Source: Phaseolus vulgaris (Eukaryota; Streptophyta; Magnoliopsida; Fabales; Fabaceae). From it: DNA of 64,000 nucleotides. The notes under the pieces were generated by a model, which was not told the origin of the DNA, did no database searches, and saw nothing but the letters and a program-made list of their open reading frames with translations. The stretch is taken from NCBI RefSeq assembly GCF_000499845.2, contig NC_023750.2, forward strand, positions 14,439,141-14,503,140, written 5' to 3'. Shown in pieces: positions 53,508 to 64,000 of this stretch. The first letter of the stretch is position 1. The number at the start of each line of letters is the position of its first letter. The translations under genes were made by a program, and so were the position numbers.

Positions 53508-55361
53508 ATGTCTTCTTCTTCTCATTCTACAAAGTCTATTGGAAGTGAATTAAAATCTTTAAAAACTCTTTTGAAAGAAGTTTCACAAACTGTGCAATCA
53601 ATTGCATATAGACAATTGGAGAGTGAGACTAAACTTAATGTTTTGACTAAAGCAAAGGATGAGAAGTCTCACATTCTAAAAAAATTACCTTCTCATGCAT
53701 ATATCTCTAAAGATCATGATTCTTTTGGGGAGGGAAGCATTAGAGTAAATGATTATTATCAAGCACCCCCTAGAAGACATAGAAGAGATAGAAAAGAACA
53801 AGAAAACCCAAGAGAGGTTAGGGTAGAACAACCCCATTTCCATGGAAAAGAAAATATAGAAGCTTGCCTAGATTGGGAAATGAGGGTAGAAAAATTGTTT
53901 GCTTCCCATAAAGAAAGAAAGGAAAGAAAAATACAAAATAAGAGAGGGGAAGTCGAAAGGGAAGCTAAAGAAAAAGAAGAAAAAGAAAAGCATGAGAAGA
54001 CCCTTGAAGAACAAAAGGCGTGGGAGAAGAGTGTTCCTTCCCACAAGGTCATTCAACAAGACCAAAGATTTAAAAATACCTTTGAAAATATGTGTCTTGC
54101 TGAACAACCTCAAAGCCTTACCTTTTGTAAAGGAACACTTGCAAGCCTAAGTGAAAAAGAAGAGTCTTTAAAAGAAGCTTGCATAGATAAAAATGAAATA
54201 GATTATTTCTCATATGTGCTAGGATATCACCAAGTGAATGTCAAGTTTTTTATAAGCATCTACAAAAACAAATTTTTATGTGAAGTAGGGCCTAAAGAAA
54301 CTTGTCATGTCTTATTGAGACAACCATTGCAAAGTGTACAAATCCTTATAAACAATGGTTGTCACAACGAGACTATCCTTACACATAAGAGAAAGAGTCT
54401 TCATGAAGGAGAACTCATGGGACAAATTAGAGTTGATAAAACTCTAGAGCTTTTAAAAGGAAAACTTTTGTCCCCCATGAGAAAAGAAGTTCAAAGACAT
54501 TACCTTAGGTACAATTCTTGTTTTCAAACTACACCCAAGGCAATCTCTCATGAACTCTATACTCCTTCACCTTTTGCAAATGATCATTGGGAAGATATAA
54601 ATTTCATATTAAAACTCCCTAGGACAACAAAAGGTTGTGATTCAATCTTCATGGTTATGGATAAACTCTTCTCTAGAGAAGTCATACATCTTCATGGTTT
54701 ATCTTCAAGCATAGTGTTGAATAGAGTTCCAAATTTCGCAAACCATGATTTGAGGATTTACTTTGGAAAACTTGCAACTAAATTGCACACTTTAAATTCT
54801 TATCATCCTCAAACGCATGGTCAAAATATATTTGAAAATCTAGCTCTTTCTACTATGCCTAGAATAATCATGAAGTGCACACACAACTCTAGAGGTGAGC
54901 AAACATACCATAAAGTAGTTCACAAAACTACTTATATTTCTACTTTTAAAGTTATGTGTGGGTTCAATCATCTTTCTCCTTTTATGTTGTTACCATCTTC
55001 TATAGGATTTATGCCTAAAGAGAAAGTAACCACAAATGAACATTTTAAAATACATAAGATGATTAGAGACCACACACAACCATTAAAAGAGAAACTTTGT
55101 CCAAGGTTGCCAAAACCAAAAGAAAAACAAAAATGGCAACCTAGTAAAATTAATTTGCAAACTAACACCTATGCCTTATTTGATTATTTCTATAGGTGGA
55201 CGTTTGATCCAGGAGGACAAGCTTTGGCGAAGCAAAAGGTTGCTATCCGAGATCAAGTCTGTAGATCTGAGGATAGATCTTCTCAAGAAGGAGGAGATGA
55301 TGGACACCATCCAGCCACATCCATTCCCCTAGCCATGAAGAAGAAGAAGCAATGGATTTGA
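53508..55361 (+). CDS. Element D 617-residue gag/integrase-derived protein
   Basis: Uninterrupted from ATG 53508. Residues 1-60 form a helical gag-like start (SIGSELKSLKTLLKEV). 103-133 match a Ty3 gag block (VEQPHFHGKENIEACLDWEM, KLFASH). 135-175 is a Lys/Glu-rich helix. 258-275 (CEVGPKETCHVLLRQPLQ) is a protease-to-RT linker piece. 302-335 is an integrase zinc region (GQIRVDKTLELLKGKL, MRKEVQRHYLRY). 360-460 follow the integrase core (WEDINFILKLPRTTKG, SYHPQTHGQN), but all three catalytic positions are lost: the MDFI block is deleted to NFI, SDRD became LNRV, and DGQTE became HGQN. RT and RNase H are missing. It could be a structural or trans-acting protein, or only a passenger frame. Function unknown. 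Confidence 0.75.
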   Translation: MSSSSHSTKSIGSELKSLKTLLKEVSQTVQSIAYRQLESETKLNVLTKAKDEKSHILKKLPSHAYISKDHDSFGEGSIRVNDYYQAPPRRHRRDRKEQENPREVRVEQPHFHGKENIEACLDWEMRVEKLFASHKERKERKIQNKRGEVEREAKEKEEKEKHEKTLEEQKAWEKSVPSHKVIQQDQRFKNTFENMCLAEQPQSLTFCKGTLASLSEKEESLKEACIDKNEIDYFSYVLGYHQVNVKFFISIYKNKFLCEVGPKETCHVLLRQPLQSVQILINNGCHNETILTHKRKSLHEGELMGQIRVDKTLELLKGKLLSPMRKEVQRHYLRYNSCFQTTPKAISHELYTPSPFANDHWEDINFILKLPRTTKGCDSIFMVMDKLFSREVIHLHGLSSSIVLNRVPNFANHDLRIYFGKLATKLHTLNSYHPQTHGQNIFENLALSTMPRIIMKCTHNSRGEQTYHKVVHKTTYISTFKVMCGFNHLSPFMLLPSSIGFMPKEKVTTNEHFKIHKMIRDHTQPLKEKLCPRLPKPKEKQKWQPSKINLQTNTYALFDYFYRWTFDPGGQALAKQKVAIRDQVCRSEDRSSQEGGDDGHHPATSIPLAMKKKKQWI

Positions 55362-55376
55362 GGACAAATCCTTTTC

Positions 55377-55389
55377 AAGAGGGAGGGGA
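55377..55389 (+). other. Polypurine tract of element D
   Basis: aagagggagggga immediately before the 3' LTR. Confidence 0.8.
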
Positions 55390-56088
55390 TGATGGAAGAG
55401 GCCCAAGCACAAGCCCACATGCAAGCCCACCAAAGGGTAGATTTGGGCCAACCATAGAGTTATGGCCAAGAGGATCCAAGAAGACGTTCTTTTACATGTT
55501 CAAATGCCATAAACTCTAGTGTAGAGTAGACTTTAATTTCTTGTCAAAATTAGCATAGGAACTTTATTTGTAATTTTCTTAGAATTAATTTTGGCACCTA
55601 AAACACCAACCTAGGTAAACTTAGAGTTTCTAAAAAAACCTCTAAATTTACCAAGGCCGGTCTAGAAAGCCCATGGAGGGGGTGAGCATAAAAACTAGAC
55701 ACACCCCTCCCCATGTGCTCATTTGTGCACCCATGTGCCATGTGCACCCATGTGCTTCACATTTACATTTCATTTGGCTAGCATTAGGGTTGCATTATGG
55801 TCCTCCTTAGCCTATAAAAGGAGGAGTCTACACCTTGTATTTTCAAGTTTATTGTGAGTAAAGTTATGCTGCCATTTTGTGCCAAACTTTGCTTCTCCCT
55901 AGAATCCTAGGCTCTAAACTTCAATTCCTTCATCTTTTCCCTTGAGCTGGCCGAACCACTCAATACCCACACTTATCATGCACCTACAAGATCAACACCA
56001 CTCTTAGGAGGATCTTGCTCACTCTCATTCATTGCTTCCGCCCCATACTCTACATTGATTCAAGAAGAACTTCATGAAAATGCCATCA
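55390..56088 (+). repeat. Element D 3' LTR
   Basis: 699 bp, nearly identical to 50931-51629, with the TATAAAAG box at 55813-55820. Confidence 0.96.
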
Positions 56089-56093
56089 CTTTC

Positions 56094-57150
56094 CAAATTC
56101 CGGGGTAAATACGGGAGGATGTGGCCATGGATTTTATCACCAACCTTCCCTCTTCAAATGGGCATATTGTTATTGTGGTGGTCATTGATAGGCTTTCCAA
56201 ATATGCACACTTGTCTAGTTTGAAACCTAAATTGAACAACAAGCAAGTGGTTGGGTTGTTTGTGAAAAACATGGTCAAGTTACATGGTTTTCCAAAATCC
56301 ATAATTTTTTATAGAGATAAGGAGTTCACGAGTCAATTTTGAAAATATTTGTTTAAGCTGAGTGGTACCACTTTGAAATTAAGCACTGCGTACCACCCAC
56401 AAACAAATGGTCAATCAGAGGCATTGAACAAATGCATTGAAATGTATCTACAGTGTTTTACATATGACAATACTAAAGAATGGTCTAAATTATTACCATG
56501 GGCAGAATTTTGGTACAACTCTTTCTTCCATCACAACACTAACATAACACCATTTAAAGCCGTTTATGGTAAAGAACCTCCACAACTAATTAAATATACC
56601 ATCAACAATCAGGATCCCACTAATGTGCAAGACCTACTCGTCTAGAGGGAGGCCACACTCAGCAACACAAGAAGAAATAGGCGGATAAAAGACGAAAACT
56701 TATGCAACTAGAAGTTAGTGATATGGTATTTGTGAAACTTCAACTCTATAGACAACATTTTGTACTGCTAAGAAAGAATCAAAATCTTAGCCTTCGATAT
56801 TTCAGACCATTCCCTATAATTGAGAAGATTGAGGAAGTAACTTATAAACTTTTTTCTCCTTCTGCAAAAATTCATCTTGTCTTTTATTGCGCCCATATGA
56901 AATTGTGTAAAGGTGATCATGATCAACCATATGTTCCATTACCTATTACAAATTTAGACTTAGGTTTGGTGTTGCAATTGTAAGCCATATTACAAAACAA
57001 AACCATTAGAAGGAATCAACAACAAGTACAACAACACTTAATAAAGTGGGAAGGGTTGGAAGACAACCAAATAACATGGGAGGATAACATGACTCTGAGG
57101 AAAGCCTTTCTAGAATTCAACCTTGAGGACAAGGTTTCTTTTAAACACAA
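56094..57150 (+). pseudogene. Element C integrase and chromodomain-like tail, second part
   Basis: Continues element C after the D insertion. 56121-56342 has MDFITNLPSSNGH, VVIDRLSKYAHL and VKLHGFPKSIIFYRDKEFTSQF, so the first Asp and second Asp are present, then an in-frame TGA at 56340-56342. 56349-56645 has YHPQTNGQSEALNK and LLPWAEFWYN. 56702-56983 has the VFVKLQLYRQ and LRYFRPFPIIEKIE piece. 57040-57150 reads WEGLEDNQITWEDN and FLEFNLEDKVSF, a chromodomain-type ending. Several stops; not functional. Confidence 0.82.
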
Positions 57151-57156
57151 AGGTAA

Positions 57157-57513
57157 TGTAACAAACATAGTTGTATCAAAGGAAATTACAAAGAATAGTG
57201 GAAATAAGGAAAAAGGATATGTGGTAAGCAATGGAAGGACGAGGTGCAATGCTCAGTCCAAAATAACCAATTCCAAGCTTGCGAAGTTTGAGTGGTCCAA
57301 ACATTAGTATTTAAGGTAATAGTGGAGAGAGAGAAAAAGGGGGAATGATTGTAATTTTCTCTTTCTGTTATTTTGAACACTCTGTAGTATTGGGTCACGT
57401 TCTTTCTAAAGAAATTGATATGTATTTCTTTTTTTTTGGTGCGTGTCACCTTCTTCCTTATACATGTCTCTTGGTGCGTGTCATCTTCTTCTTCCACAAG
57501 TACCATTGTTACA
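57157..57513 (+). repeat. Element C 3' LTR
   Basis: 357 bp, TGTAACA to TGTTACA, preceded by a short purine stretch (aaaggtaa). Many differences from 35141-35515 show that C is far older than B and D. Confidence 0.88.
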
Positions 57514-58910
57514 TAGTTGTTGTTGTTAAAGGTTGTGGAGGTCTTCCACTATTATCAAGGGTCGTTGGTGGACTTGGTGTAAAGATGAAGAGGTAAGTTT
57601 ATGGGTAGATGCACTTCATAGAAAATAGAATGACATTGTAATCTCTAGAATGGATTATGGGATGAGGAGATAATAGATTATGCTTCAAAAGGAAGCACAT
57701 AACCGATCATGTGCTTCCTCTCTAAATATAACAGATTATCCCCTTACTCCCACAATAGATTAGGCTCAAGCTTTCTTTTTTTTTAGTTTGCTTGCATGCT
57801 TTTGAGTTGACTTCATTAAAGTGTTTAAAGTGAATGAAATGATGTGCTTGCAGGGAGTGGTTTACGAAGGTGTTACTACGTGGTTTGTTTTGTTTTCGAG
57901 ATGGTCAATGTGGTTTTTCCAGTAAGTAGGCTTAAGGTTTGTTTTGTTTTATTTATTTTTCATTTGGAGTTGGCTTGATCACACTATATAACAATCTAAA
58001 TCAATCAATTATAATAATAAATATTAATAATTATTATAATAATAAAAATATTAAAAGAAAAATACTTACAATAATAATAAAAAATTATTAAAAGAGCGAT
58101 AATTATAATAAAAAAAATCTAATAATAATAGTAAAAATATTAATAAAAAATTATAAAATAATGATAAAAAATTATAAAATAATAGTAATATAAATAAGGT
58201 ATAATTATCTTATTTATCTCTACATTTAGGGTCAATATTGAATTTAGTATAGTGGCTTTTAAAAACATGATTTTGGTCCCTTTGTTTTTTAAAAAGTACC
58301 CAAATTTGTCATTTTTCTTAAGTCCCCCTAATGGCATCAAGTGTTGCTTATGTGGCAGAGAAAAAATGGATTGGGTGTTGTGTGAGGTGGCAAGTGGAGC
58401 GGATTGACAAATTAGTAAAAATGAACATTGGGGTTAGGATTTTTTTGAATTGCAATCACTGAGTGGGTGCAATTGAGGTTAGGGTTTTTTAATTACAATC
58501 TGTGTGGCAAGCAGTGAGTTTGGGCGATTCGGGTTATAGTTCAACATTGGTGAAGTGCAATTTTGTGAAGTGCGATTGTGTGGGGTGCGATTTTGTGAAG
58601 TGGGATTTGGTGCAGTGTTGGTGTTTAGTGGTTTGAGGTGCAGTGATTGTTGAGCGTGGTGCATTTTTGTGTTTGCTCCTTCCTAAGGTTAGGACTTTTT
58701 CATTTACCCTATGTTGGTTAAATGATTATGGGGTCTTTAAATGTTGTTTAATTGGTTGCTTTATTTTATATGTTGTATGTTGTGTATTTGATTACTTTAA
58801 GGGAACATTTACAGAGTAGTTTATGATGTAGGGTCCCACCATGTGGAAAAATTTCTATGTGGTCCAACATTTGGTTTTTTACATAGTTAAATGAAGGATT
58901 AGTTTGTAAT
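57514..58910. other. Intergenic, AT-rich, upstream of the MULE
   Basis: 57940-58200 is a run of TAA/AAT-rich sequence. 58210-58700 holds G/T-rich text such as 'gtgcgattttgtgaagtg' repeats, which may be the outer part of the Mutator-like element, but I could not find a paired terminal repeat. No gene called. Confidence 0.45.
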
Positions 58911-61900
58911 TTGTTTGGTAAGTGTGTCATATGTATATTTTTCAGAGATACCTTTCATAAACTCCATATCATGTCAAAAGGTTTTTTTGACCTTGTGGTC
59001 CACCATAGTGAGATATTTTTTGATGGTGATAGAGTGAGATATGTTGGTGGTGATACATCAACATGGTCATGTGACTCTAATAGATGGAGTTACTTTGAAA
59101 TAGGTTGCATTGTAAAGGAGATGGGCTTTTTATCAGTATAGGAAATGTGGTATTCACGTGGAGGTTGTGAAGTGTTGGAAAATAGATTGCAACTTCTAGT
59201 TGATGATGGTGGTGCAATAGATATGCTGAAAGTTGCAAATACGTTTTTGAAGTTCACTTATTTTTAGTGCACTTTGTATTAAAGGTCAAAAGTTATGTTG
59301 CTTCTAGGTGATGAGGTTGATTGTGAGGTTGAGGGTGAAAATGATGTTGGTGATGCTGATGGTGTGAAGATGATGTTAATAAGGAAGGTGATGTTAAGGA
59401 AGATGATGATTAGGATATCAGTGCTGGTGTGGAAGGTGATGTTCAGGAAGATGATGATGAGGAGGAATTCAGGTGTGGAACCTGATAATGTGGAAGGTGT
59501 TGTTGAGGAAGATGATGATGATGAGGAATTCAATGTAGATGTAGAACCTGATGTGCTATTGGTGGTGAGGAAGGTGATGGTGGTCAGGGTATTGGTGCAG
59601 TTGTTCATGAAGTGATGGAATGAGATCATGATGGTGGGGATGATGATGGTGGGCACGTGTCAGAAGATTCTTCAAGGTTAAGGGAAGTTGAATTTATTGA
59701 AGGTAAAGTTGAAGTTCAAAGTGAGGGTACTAGAGATAAGGGTGATGGTGAGGGTGAGACATTTGTCGAGGTTAATGAGTTGAGGGCTACTGAGAGTAGA
59801 CCGAGGCCCAAAAGTAAAAGGCAGGAAAGTAATCCCATAGAAGGTTATGAACCAAATTCTTCAAAGGATTTGCAGAATTTTGGTCTTGATGATGATGAAA
59901 GTGAAGGTACAATTGTGCATGAGAGAGGGTTGTCAAATACAAAATGGAAATCAGAAGAGTTAGACAACATGGACGATGTTGAAGATGGTGATGAGGATAT
60001 CAGTACTGGTGGTAAATTTCCATCCTTTCAAATGCCATAGAACATGACAGATTTTTCCTAGGATCTAGGTACCTATTTTATAGACAAGGAAGCATTTAAA
60101 GATGTCATCAGAACTTATGTTATCCATTCAGGGAGAAACTTGAAATTAGTAAAAAATGATAATACGAGAGTCTGTGTATGCATACTGTAGGTACTTACCA
60201 TCAACAAGTTGTTGGTAGTTAAGAAAAATAATTGATGTACATACTTGTGCTAGGCAGTTTAAGGTTGATTTGTTGAGTACTAAATGGTTGAGTGGGAGGT
60301 TAGAGTCTTCTTTAAGTCATAATCCAAAAATGAGAAGTAATGATGTAAGTAATAAAGCTGTTAAAAAATGGAACACTAGTATAAGTAAGTCAAAAGATCA
60401 ACAGGTTATGGCATCGAAGAATGTCCATTGTTCATACTAGGAGTTGTACAAACGAATTTATGACTATGCATATGAGTTGTTGTGCTCAAATCTGGGTTCC
60501 ACAATCAAAGTCAAAGTTGAAGACATTAATGGGTTCAAAGTGTTTAACAAATTTTATGTTTACTTAAAGGCCTGCAAGGATAAATTTATATCTTCTAGGC
60601 CCATAATTGCTTTGGATGGGTGTTTCTTGAAAGGCTTTTATGAGGGTGAACTGTTGACAACAGTTGGGAAAGACCCAAATGATCAGATGCTACCACTAGC
60701 ATATGCTTTGGTTGATGTTGAATGCAAGGATTCTTGAAGCTAGTTTTTGCATCTTTTAATTGGAGATATTGGGGTGTAGAAGTATGTGCATGCATCACTT
60801 TCATGTCTAACCAACAAAAGGTATATTCTTTGTTGTCCATTGTTGATTTTGTTTGTGTATTTTTTCATTTAAGTATTCTATATATGACCTTACACAAGGT
60901 TTGTTGTCTGGCATTCAAGATCGGATACATGGAGCTGTCCAACGCTTTTGTGTTCGACACCTGTACTCAAACTTTAGAAGAAAAAAAACTAGCAGGAAAA
61001 AAATTAAAAAGTTTAATATGGAGGGCAACCACAACACATATTCCCAAGCATGGGAGAGGGAGATGAGAGCTATAAAGGAAGTCAATGATGAGGCTTTCAA
61101 ACATTTGATTGCACTACCTCCAAGGCAAGCATTCATGAAGCACATAGTTGTACTCACATTTATTTTCGAAGTATTTAACTAATGTTTGTTTTCCTTTACA
61201 AAGTTATGGTCCAGATCAAGGTTTACATTCACTCCAAAATGTGACTCACTTGTCAATAATATTTGTGAAGGGTTTAATAGTGTGCTTGTAGTTGCACGTG
61301 CAAAACCTATCATTACCATGCTAAAAGATATTAGGACTTATATAATGCAGAGATGGGCAAAGAACAGATTGAAAGTTGCCTCATTTGAAGGATCAATATG
61401 TCCAAAGATATTAAGCAAATTACAAAGAAAGCAAATCAAACTCATATATTGGATACCCAGGTTAGATCACAACATTCATACAATATTTTAAAATTTTATT
61501 GTGTTAGTTGTTAGATTTGTTTAACCAATTGGATGATCACAACTTTTCCGTAGATCACTTATTCGAGGTCAGACATATCTCTATCATTGGAGAAAAATTT
61601 GTGCTTAACTTGGACATACAGGTGCCGAAAATGGATGTTGACTGAAATACCTTGATGTCATGCACTATGTTCAATGAAATTAGAGAATGTGGATGCAGTT
61701 AACTTCATTTCATTTTGGTTCAAGAAGGCAACATATGCAGATGTGTACAACTCAATTATTTATCCAATGAACGGTGAACTATGGGAGAAAACTTAAATGC
61801 CAGATGTTGTGCCACCTCCCACAAAGAAGATGTCTAGAAGACCAAAAAAGAAGAGAAGGTTGGAAGCATGGGAGATAATGAAGAACAAGACTTAATTAGG

Positions 61901-62870
61901 CCAAACTGGATAAAAGAAAATATGTGGGATTTGTCATAAACTTGGCCAAAACAGAAAGTCCTGCACTGAAAAACTATCTCAGCAAGCTCCAAGTGAGGCA
62001 GATCCACCTAACCCAGGGCCATCTCAGGCACATCCATCTGAGACTAGGGATAGCAAAGCGGGCTAGCCCGCCCCGAATAGGCTCGCCTCGCACTTGGCCC
62101 GCGCCGCAAAGTGAATGCGGGCTAGATTTTCTGTTCCGTCCCGCATAAGGGCTGGCCCGCGGGTTTGCGGGCCAACTCGCATTGAATTTTTATTTTTTTA
62201 GAAATTGAATGATTTTTTTTTTTACTTTTTCTCTTGAAAAAATGTCTAAAAAAACAAAGGGTTTAGGATTAATACAACAACAAACATTAATTGAATGTTA
62301 CATAATCCAAGTTTCAACCTTCCAATATTCTGGACTTACCCACTACCTAACATATCCATTATTATTTATTCCAAATTACATGAAAAATATCATATCCAAC
62401 ATCCTGTATTTTCATCCCCAAAATTAGACCAAAAAGGAGTCTCAAGGAAATTATAACTCCAATGACCCTTGTAATTTTCTACCCCAAAATGAAAAAGGAA
62501 GAAAAACAGAACATTTACTCCACTGCTGCCAAAGTCAATTTGTTTTTTGGTTTGCGGGCTTGCACACCAGCCCGCCCCGTTGTTAGCCCGCAGGTTATGC
62601 AGGGCGGGCTAATGCGGGTTAGCAGGTTGAAAAGGTGAGCCCGCCCCACGTTTTTTATCAGCGGGCTTCGTGCCGGCCCACGTGGCCCACCCGACTTTGC
62701 CATCCCTATCTGAGACAGCTCTAACCCAACCCCCTCCACCATTTCTCCCTACTCAATCAACAAATTCACAACCACGCCAGCTATCTTAGCCAGCTCGAAG
62801 GACAACAAGATCAAGCGAAAAATTTAGCGGACCCAACACGAGTCTTAAGTTACGGTCCAAGAGAGGGCAT
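58911..62870 (+). pseudogene. Dead Mutator-like (MULE) transposase gene
   Basis: The parts occur in the usual MULE order. At 58930-59270 is the N-terminal domain (FFDLVVHHSEIF, WSYFEIGCIVKEMGF). At 59280-60030 is an Asp/Glu-rich low-complexity region (GATGATG repeats). At 60040-60420 is the MuDR-type DNA-binding part (DKEAFKDVIRTYVIHSG, NDNTRVCV). At 60570-60737 is the MULE core start (RPIIALDGCFLKGFYEG, NDQMLPLAYALVDVECKDS) with the first catalytic Asp. At 60950-61490 are YSNFRRKKTSRKKIK, CDSLVNNICEGFNSV and IMQRWAKNR. At 61500-61700 are decayed traces where a SWIM finger is expected. At 61800-62040 and after 62717 is the C-terminal basic tail (MSRRPKKKRR, KICGICHKLGQN). Frameshifts and stops break it throughout. 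No TIR pair or 9-bp TSD was found. Confidence 0.8.
62045..62708. mobile_element. hAT-type MITE, 664 bp, TSD TCTGAGAC
   Basis: Termini TAGGGATAGCAAAG and CTTTGCCATCCCTA are inverted repeats with one mismatch. They are flanked by a perfect 8-bp duplication, TCTGAGAC (62037-62044 and 62709-62716), the hAT length. The outer 100 bp on each side are GC-rich with many 'gcgggctagcccgcc'-type palindromes; the centre is AT-rich. No transposase. It interrupts the C-terminal tail of the MULE gene, so it is younger than the MULE. Confidence 0.88.
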
Positions 62871-63447
62871 TTTTGGAAGCCACTGATTTCAGTTTATAAC
62901 TGTGTATTTTGAAAAACAGTTATTCTAGGCTCCTGTTAATGTATTTTGGAATGATATTTAGGTTCATGTAGACATGTATTTGATAATTTCACAGCACATT
63001 GATGTTATCAGGTTGTATGATAATTAAGTTTGGTTCATTCCATATGGCTTTGCTTATTTCATTTCCTTCATGGGTTCATTTTATATTATACAACACATTG
63101 CTATCATTAAAATTCATTCTTGACATGATACTGAAATCAAATTCAAATATTTGGTTAATTAAAATTCATTTTGCATTACTTAATACTGAAATACAAATTC
63201 AAATTTCAGGATAATTTCAATACATTGAACTAATACATATTACATTAACCCATTCAATCATAATCTCAAAAGAAATACATACGTCATGGGAATTTTAAGA
63301 AAATAGACAACATAACAATGTTTATTACAACAACAGACAATCCTACTAACAACATCTTAATTCACTTTCTTGAAACCTTCAAATGTTTTTCCAAACTACA
63401 AATCTTATTTCTTTGTCTAGCAATAAATCCATCTTTGTCATCCTTAG
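62871..63447. other. Intergenic, no gene
   Basis: AT-rich with several 'caaattcaaat' stretches. Frames at 62999-63214 and 63318-63533 have no domain; the latter runs into the LTR. Confidence 0.5.
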
Positions 63448-64000
63448 TGATGGCAAATTTCATGAAGGTCTTCTTGAATCATGTAAGAAAATGGTGCGGA
63501 AGCTATGGAGGTGTGTGTGCAAGATCCTCCTAAGAGTGATGTTGATCTTGAAGGTGCATGATAGGTATGAACATAGGGAGGTTCGGCCAGCCCAAGGAAA
63601 GGTGAAGGATGTGAAGTTTAGAGCCTAGAGTTCTAGGGAGAAGCAAAGCTTGGCACAAAATGGCAGCATAACTTTACTCACAATAAACTTGGAAATACAA
63701 GGTGTAGGCCTTCCTATTTATAAGCTAAATGGCCGTGTAAACTAAGCTAATAGCTAATGAAATGAAAGCCAAATGAAATGCAAATCACCAAGCACATGTG
63801 CCATGTGCTCATGACCGGCCAAAACAAAAGATATTCTAGAATGTTCACTCAATTATGCTTTCTACACTACTCTAATTACTAAGCACCCCTAATGGGCCTC
63901 CATGTAACATGTACAAGGCTTTCTCTCTTCTATCTGTGGCTTCATTCAATTGGGCGTGAATGTGCTTAGCCATTGATCTTGTAATTGGGCCTAGACGGTC
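63448..64000 (-). repeat. LTR of the element D family, cut by the window end
   Basis: In plus orientation it begins TGATGGCAAATTTCATGAAGG, the reverse complement of the D LTR end, and continues through 'gcggaagctatggaggtgtgtg' and 'agaagcaaagcttggcacaaaa'. It is more diverged, with the 'acatggcacatgggtg' part reduced. Whether it is solo or part of a complete element on the far side cannot be seen. Confidence 0.85.

Larger units (their letters stand above)
50931..56088 (+). mobile_element. Element D: young, RT-less LTR retrotransposon, TSD CTTTC
   Basis: Two 699-bp LTRs (TGATGG start, GCCATCA end) flanked by perfect CTTTC at 50926-50930 and 56089-56093. I find only three differences between the LTRs by eye, all in or near two short places, so the insertion is very recent. 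It has a PBS and a PPT. The internal region is 3.76 kb: a 1.9-kb leader without coding capacity, then one 617-residue frame derived from gag and integrase. Reverse transcriptase and RNase H are absent, so it must have been moved by another element. It lies inside the element C integrase. Confidence 0.95.
35141..57513 (+). mobile_element. Element C: decayed chromovirus hosting elements B and D
   Basis: Both LTRs start TGTAACA and end TGTTACA and share the sequence across about 360-375 bp. Internal order is gag, CCHC knuckle, protease, RT, RNase H, integrase and a chromodomain-like tail. The 5' LTR is cut by element B 1 bp before its end, and the integrase is cut by element D. Without B (12,115 bp plus TSD) and D (5,158 bp plus TSD) it would be about 5.1 kb. 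It is short for a chromovirus and full of stops. The flanks CCGTT (35136-35140) and TAGTT (57514-57518) do not match fully, so a clean TSD is not shown. Confidence 0.85.

Noticed and set aside
59279..59656. Ser/Thr-rich minus-strand frame
   Set aside because: Reverse of the GATGATG low-complexity acidic region of the MULE gene.
1..64000. tRNA genes, CRISPR arrays or prokaryotic defence or phage systems
   Set aside because: Scanning by eye found no tRNA-like clover leaf with a GGTTCGA-type arm, no regular spacer arrays, and the gene structure is eukaryotic throughout.

Overview
The window looks like plant nuclear DNA: AT-rich intergenic sequence, genes with introns, and most of the length made of nested transposable elements. 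A dicot, most likely a legume, is my inference from the style of the repeats and host genes; nothing in the window proves the species. I saw no tRNA, rRNA, CRISPR array or bacterial-type operon.

Only three host genes are convincing. (1) 11801-13060, minus strand: a DUF641/GIL1-type protein, with a 5' UTR intron up to about 14597. (2) 18583-20410, plus strand: a two-exon, membrane-anchored SAM-dependent methyltransferase, with a 5' UTR intron before it. (3) 31067-32494, plus strand: a two-exon Ycf20-like plastid protein, also with a 5' UTR intron.

Layout. 505-11394 is an old Tekay/Del-like chromovirus (element A). Its 5' LTR carries two solo LTRs and a CACTA-like element, and a second CACTA-like element sits in its pol remnant. 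A decayed LTR of the same family lies at 16242-17504. 21150-22690 is a dead hAT transposase and 23208-23589 a foldback CACTA-type MITE. 25090-29420 is a 5'-truncated, broken Tat-type Ty3 element (E) that still shows an antisense gene.

35141-57513 is a three-element nest. The host is an old chromovirus (C). Near the end of its 5' LTR sits a 12.1 kb Tat element (B, 35516-47630) with 879-bp LTRs, TSD GTTAC, gag-pol with two RNase H domains, and an antisense two-exon gene. In its integrase sits a 5.2 kb element (D, 50931-56088) with 699-bp LTRs and TSD CTTTC. D has one long gag/integrase-derived frame and no reverse transcriptase. D-family LTRs occur twice more, at 3623-4296 (solo) and from 63448 to the window end.

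58911-62870 is a decayed Mutator-like transposase gene interrupted by a 664-bp hAT-type MITE with an 8-bp TSD.

The most unusual points are the antisense gene of B, whose domain order recurs in E and whose N-terminus resembles histone H3; and the recent RT-less element D, whose integrase-derived region has lost its catalytic motifs in an otherwise open frame.
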